From: Trametopsis cervina
Taxonomy: Eukaryota > Basidiomycota > Agaricomycetes > Polyporales > Irpicaceae
Reading direction: 5' to 3'
DNA length: 64,000 bases
Assembly: GCA_022385755.1 (NCBI GenBank)
Contig: MU278349.1
Coordinates: 1,178,001 to 1,242,000 of the forward strand
Part shown: positions 59,798 to 64,000 of the stretch, piece by piece
How positions within the stretch are numbered: position 1 is the stretch's first letter
How the letters are laid out: every line of letters begins with the position of its first letter
Program-made: the position numbers and the translations under genes
Notes under the pieces: model-generated
Seen by the model: only the letters and a program-made list of their open reading frames with translations
Told to the model about the DNA's origin: nothing
Database searches by the model: none

Positions 59798-61683
59798 ATG
59801 TTCTCGACGTTAGGACTGTTCGACAAGCTCCCTTGCCCGGAGAAGGACCAGTGCAAACGACCTAACTGTGTCTTCAGCCACAGCCCAGATGTGAAGCATG
59901 TTCCCACTGCCCATGTACCGGTCGATGTCCCCAAACCCGTTGCAAGTTCGAGCAAAGTGACTCCTCCGGAGGCTGCATCAGGGTCGAAAGTCGTCGCAAG
60001 GCCATCGGTGATTCCTGCGAAACGGCCGGTAACCTCCACGCTAGCCAGGGCGAACAATGGTGCACCAGCAGAGCCTCCGAGGAAGCTGCAGAAAGTCGGG
60101 AGTACCGCGAGACCAGTGGCCGTACCTTCGTCTTATGTAGGAACTGTGCGTACACATGAAGTCGCTCGTAGTCGTAGTCTGACGCACATTTGCAGGATGG
60201 AGTGCCCATATTGCGCGTGAACGCGGCACAGTCTCAGGTCGCGATACCAGTCCGTCAGACAATGGTGAAAACACTATGGGAACATTACAAAGTACTCTAT
60301 GAACAGCTGCTAGAGAGAAACCCCAACATCGCTGCTGAGCATTCTTTGAGGCATGAGGAGGAGGTCTATGCGAAGTCCACAAAGTTGACGTACCGTAACG
60401 TGCGGCTCCTGGTCTTCCATCTTTATTGCATGGTTCAATAACATTTTCAGGCTGTCATCTCCTCCATAGCGTCCCTCAAGAGACGACCTAAACCTGACAA
60501 TATCAACCATCCATCGGTGGGGACGGAGGGTGACATCTCGCGTCGAGACCAAGAGAAGCAACAGCTCGAATCGCTCAAACTCACAACCGCACACCTAGAG
60601 CCGTACATACTGACTGAAGATGAGATGAAGACATGGGACTATGTCGTTGAGATACCCGAAGGTATCGGCGGGGAGCAACCAAGTGAAGAAGGGAATGTGC
60701 AGAAATGCGAGCGGTGTAACCAGCCATTCCAGGTCAAGCGTCGGGAGGAAGCAGACGAATGCCTCTTTCACTGGGGGAAGCCTTTCACCAGTAAAGCAAA
60801 TGGCTCGTCTCTTTCCCCTTGTATCGTCATGTCTCAACTGACAATATCCGCGATCACACACTGCAGGAGAGAAACGGCGCGTATACATGTGTTGTTCTCG
60901 AACAACAGATGAAGAACCTTGCTCTAAAGGCCCACATGTTTTCTACGAAAGAGAACCAGAACTTCTACATCGAAGACATGCGTTCTCGCACACACGACCC
61001 GCAAGTGACGTCAAACTCGCCGAAGACACGGCATTGGACATAGTTGCTCTGGATTGTGAGATGATATATTCTACTGGTGGAATGCGAGTTGCGCGGGTAT
61101 CTGTTGTCGACGGGACCGGCAAAGAAGTATTCGACGAGCTTGTGCGGATGGACGATGGCGTGGAAGTAATGTGGGTTCCTACTTACATCATACACCGCTT
61201 CACGACACTCACTCATTTCCGTAGCGACTTCAATACGAGATTCTCTGGTGTGACTCCGGAGGCCTACGCTACCGCAGTGTTGCAGCTGTCCTCCATACGC
61301 AAGTCTTTGGATGCACTGATCAATTCTAATACTATCATCATCGGGCACGCCCTCGATAACGATCTGAAGACACTGCGGATGATACACCACCGTTGTGTGG
61401 ACACAGTTGCCATTTTCCCTCACCAAGCAGGGCCTCCATATCGTCGGGCATTACGAGTGCTGTAAGTTTCACCTGAATTCTGGCTGGATCTGGGTACTAA
61501 TTTCTACGCAGATCCAAGGAGCATCTTGGAAGAATCATCCAAACAGGAGGGGCAGCTGCAGGACACAGCTCCGTGGAAGATTCGATCGCCACACTAGACC
61601 TAGTGCGATGGCATGTTCTCAATGGACCAAAACCGAAGCCCAAAGGGCCCCCTGTAACATCTCCAACCTCTGCATCGTCGTAG
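59798..61683 (+). CDS. REX3: RNA 3'-5' exonuclease, REX3/REXO1-like (DEDDh)
   Basis: DEDDh exonuclease of the Rex family that trims non-coding RNAs in the nucleus. The N-terminus has a CCCH-type zinc finger (LPCPEKDQCKRPNCVFSH), followed by a disordered region. A helical domain follows, with VRQTMVKTLWEHYKVLYEQL and ERNPNIAAEHSLRHEEEVYA. A second Cys site, CERCNQPF with ECLFHWGKP and later CCSRTTDEEPC, matches the zinc-binding part before the nuclease domain. Catalytic motifs: Exo I VALDCEMIY, Exo II IIIGHALDNDLKTLRM, Exo III HSSVEDSIATLDLVRW, giving D-E-D-H-D. The exon around 61040-61170 includes RVSVVDGTGKEVFDELVR. About six exons. Choice of REX3 over REX1 or REX4 rests on the N-terminal finger and size. 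Confidence 0.9.
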
Positions 61684-61837
61684 CCTCGTTCTCTTGCTTT
61701 GATCAGGACTCTGTCGTTGTATTGCCCTTGCTTGATCTGTTTTGTTTTGCATATGTCCGGAGATATCAACACACCATAAATACAACTAGCCACCAAAGTG
61801 CCTGAAGGAATGCGAAGGCAATGTAAAACGATACAAT

Positions 61838-62779
61838 TCACATGCCATACGATGTAGGCCCTGGGGGTCTGACAGCTCGACTCGTCAAAGCACTGATTCC
61901 AGCAGCTATGTCGATCATATTAGCATGCTCAGAAGAATACGGTGTTTCCGATCGCATCACTTACCAGCGCTGCCTAACCGGGCGAGGGTATCTTCACTAT
62001 TCTCCTGCTCTTCGACGCCATCAGACTGTGTTACCTGCCAACAGAGGTGAGTAAGCGTTGTCAGTAGGAGAACACGATATCCTTCTTACCACTCTCAGAA
62101 CCGACTTCTTCGACGATTCCTGTAGCTCGCCAGCTATAATCAACTCATCGAGAATCTGAACAACGTTTGAATTCGGTGTACTGTTAGTGAGACATAAAGG
62201 ATGAAACACGTACAGCATATGCCTTCTGGAAGTTAAAAATACTGATAGAAGGGTCATCGGGGTTATTCTAAAACGAGGAGAATTCAGGTGCGGCTCACAG
62301 ATCGAGTTCACAAACCTATCACGTTATTTTAATTCAGCTGCAGTAGTAAAATGAAGGGCAGAAGACTTACGTTTCCAAAGTACCGATCGAGAACCTCCAC
62401 ATATCGGTGGATGATCTCCAGTGTGATCAGCTCGTTGTCCGCTGACCCCACTCCGCACACGAAGAACAGAGATGCGTAACGTCTGTAGACCACCTTTGTG
62501 TCTGTTGGACTCAATTCAGACAAATCCTACGTAGACATTGACGGTGTATTGCCACGTACCTTTGTATTCCAGGAAGTTACACATACGCGTGCGGCGTGCT
62601 AGAACCAGCTGTGTGACATCCTTGACAATCTTCGCCTTCTGTTTCTGCGGCATTGTTTGGAACCATTTCGCAAGGCGAACCTTCCCTACGTGGTTTCAAG
62701 AGAATCTTTATTACTGGTTAAGTATCATAGAAGTAACGACGCTACCTTGTCGGGAGACCAAGAGGATGTAGTTGATCAT
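61838..62779 (-). CDS. APS1: AP-1 clathrin adaptor sigma subunit
   Basis: Small (sigma) subunit of the AP-1 adaptor acting in trans-Golgi/endosome traffic. Start [20 protein letters not shown] at 62779, then [20 protein letters not shown] and [12 protein letters not shown]. The middle has [40 protein letters not shown] and [20 protein letters not shown]. It ends with [20 protein letters not shown]. After [10 protein letters not shown] an intron with a strong gtaagt donor and a gctaat branch point leads to a last exon [20 protein letters not shown], stop at 61838-61840. Reading through the donor instead would stop at 61957. The extended C-terminus compared with the animal protein is usual in fungi. 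Confidence 0.95.
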
Positions 62780-63078
62780 TGTAACTGGCTAAGCAGCTTG
62801 CATGCCGCAGTGCTTACCCGTGATTGTCGGGCGCTACTATACTTTAGACTCCGCGACGATCTCAAACGCGTTATGTCACGGTCACCCACCTTCTTATTGG
62901 CTGCGGTCGCAAGGGTCTCCACTCAGATTGCGCTAACTCTCACCTAGGATCCAAGTTCTGCAATAACACACCTGTATCCTTCCCAGGCGAGTTGTAACGT
63001 ATCCGTGTCGCATCTACGAGTGTCTCAATTTTGTAGCGAAGAATCTCTAGGCAATACCGTCACAGTATCATATTGACA

Positions 63079-64000
63079 ATGGCGGACCCGGGGTCGAAGG
63101 TGCCGCTACCGGCATTCTTGAAGATGCTCACTAGCAACAACATTTCACCAGCCAAGGCAATGTCAATTACAGGCAAACTGTCAATAATTCTCCGCCTTTC
63201 ACTCGACTTCGCCCTGATGAACTCCGCAGATATAAAACGTGCAATACTCCCGCTGCCTTGGCTGAGTTAACGGACTTCCAACTGCAAGATGCAGGTATCA
63301 GCAGCGCAGAGGAGCGGAAACAGGTTCTGGCCGCTGTGCGCAAGTCAGGATACAAGTCTACATCTCCAGCCAAGCGATCCATTTCTGCAGCAAAACGGCC
63401 TCCCCGGGACGACCCTATCACCAGTCCAGGGACTAGCAAGGGATTATTACCGGAAACGTCAGTAAGTGCATGGAAGACCTCTCATGTTTACATAAATCGA
63501 TAGCACTTGTCCTCATGGTTTTGTTCCCCTTTTGCACAGGTTTCTGCGGAGGCTGTGAGCAGCCCTGGGACCGGAAAGGTCAAGCGAAAGCGCAAGCGAG
63601 ACGATGAGCGCAATGAGTTTCTCCCTGATCGACCGTCCGATGAACTCGAGGAGCAGGCGTATGGAAGCCTGGACTTCAATGAAGTACTCGACGAAGAGGT
63701 GAGTGTGGTGTCCCATTGGAGCACTTGTACCCGCAATTCTTCGGGATTCAAATCTTCCCGGGATGAATGCCAGTCCTGATCCCAGCCGCTGTCAAAACTG
63801 CTGCACGCCCTGAGGCTTGCATGCCACACGCGTCGTATTGGCGAAATTGGACACCTGAAACCTCTTGTACTTCAATATCATACTGATATATGAGCTTCAC
63901 AGGTCTTGCGGTCCAAATATGTAGTCGTAAATCGTGCCCCGATCATGACGGCATGGTCTTGTATAGTGGCAGAGCGGCTTGGGTTCAGCCGACAGGAAGC
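63079..64000 (+). CDS. Unknown protein with SAM-like helical domain, 3' partial
   Basis: The gene runs off the window. Exons: 63079-63179, 63230-63461, 63540-63698, and a last one from 63903. The start is MADPGSKVPLPAFLKMLTSN. A helical, SAM-like segment (LAELTDFQLQDAGISSAEER, KQVLAAVRKSGYK) follows. It is succeeded by a basic, probably nuclear-localised stretch (GKVKRKRKRDDERNEF) and an acidic part (YGSLDFNEVLDEEV). The last visible exon (VLRSKYVVVNRAPIMTAWSC, IVAERLGFSRQEA) looks conserved and well folded. The intron before it (63699-63902) is 204 nt, longer than usual, so an exon could be missed there. Fungal proteins with this layout exist, but I cannot name the family or function. Confidence 0.7.

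Noticed and set aside
61957..61965. AP-1 sigma ending at the TGA at 61957
   Set aside because: That TGA lies inside a strong gtaagt donor with a branch point and acceptor downstream; splicing gives a longer fungal-type C-terminus.

Overview
This window is nuclear DNA from a filamentous fungus, most likely a basidiomycete of the Agaricomycetes (a mushroom or polypore). The evidence is moderately GC-rich DNA, about 29 protein genes in 64 kb on both strands, and genes cut by many 45-65 nt GT-AG introns with CTNA-type branch points. Several proteins also look fungal in type: an FMP27/Hobbit bridge-like lipid-transfer protein, a dual-domain FEX fluoride exporter, a GFD2-like nuclease-fold protein and an AAO-like GMC oxidoreductase. 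I saw no transposon, CRISPR array, rRNA or convincing tRNA. No biosynthetic cluster is evident; the genes are mostly housekeeping.

Layout. 0-17 kb: 3' part of cobalamin-independent methionine synthase (MET6), a PHAF1/UPF0183 homologue, a pyrimidine 5'-nucleotidase-like HAD enzyme (-), ribosomal protein eL6, a COX18/Oxa1 insertase, a DUF7704-like membrane protein (-), fluoride exporter FEX, casein kinase 2 beta, ribosomal protein eL36 and a VTT/DedA membrane protein. 17.9-27.5 kb: one very large gene, FMP27, predicted at about 2,928 residues in 15 exons. 27.9-37.3 kb: a DUF3112-type membrane protein with two micro-exons, a GMC oxidoreductase (-) and a long coiled-coil protein. 37.6-49.1 kb, all on the minus strand: TspO/MBR, a TMA17-like proteasome-assembly chaperone, the EF-hand carrier SAL1, an unknown protein, a 1.36 kb gene-free stretch and an Argonaute with an intact DEDH tetrad. 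49.8-64 kb: an amidohydrolase (-), pyruvate dehydrogenase E1 beta (-), an SDR (+), the centromeric histone CENP-A/CSE4 (-), a GFD2-like protein (+), ceramide synthase LAG1 (-), a REX3-like exonuclease (+), AP-1 sigma (-) and the start of an unknown SAM-like protein (+).

The more notable observations are structural. Argonaute is best read with a 3-nt micro-exon encoding one valine. The DUF3112 gene has 8-nt and 14-nt micro-exons. Two introns appear to use GC donors. The CENP-A tail keeps a canonical-H3-like ARKSTGG motif, and its promoter carries three perfect ACGCGT (MCB) boxes. The FEX protein has Gln where the first-half pore helix normally has Asn. Exon boundaries were deduced by eye from reading frame, splice consensus and family resemblance; no searches were run.
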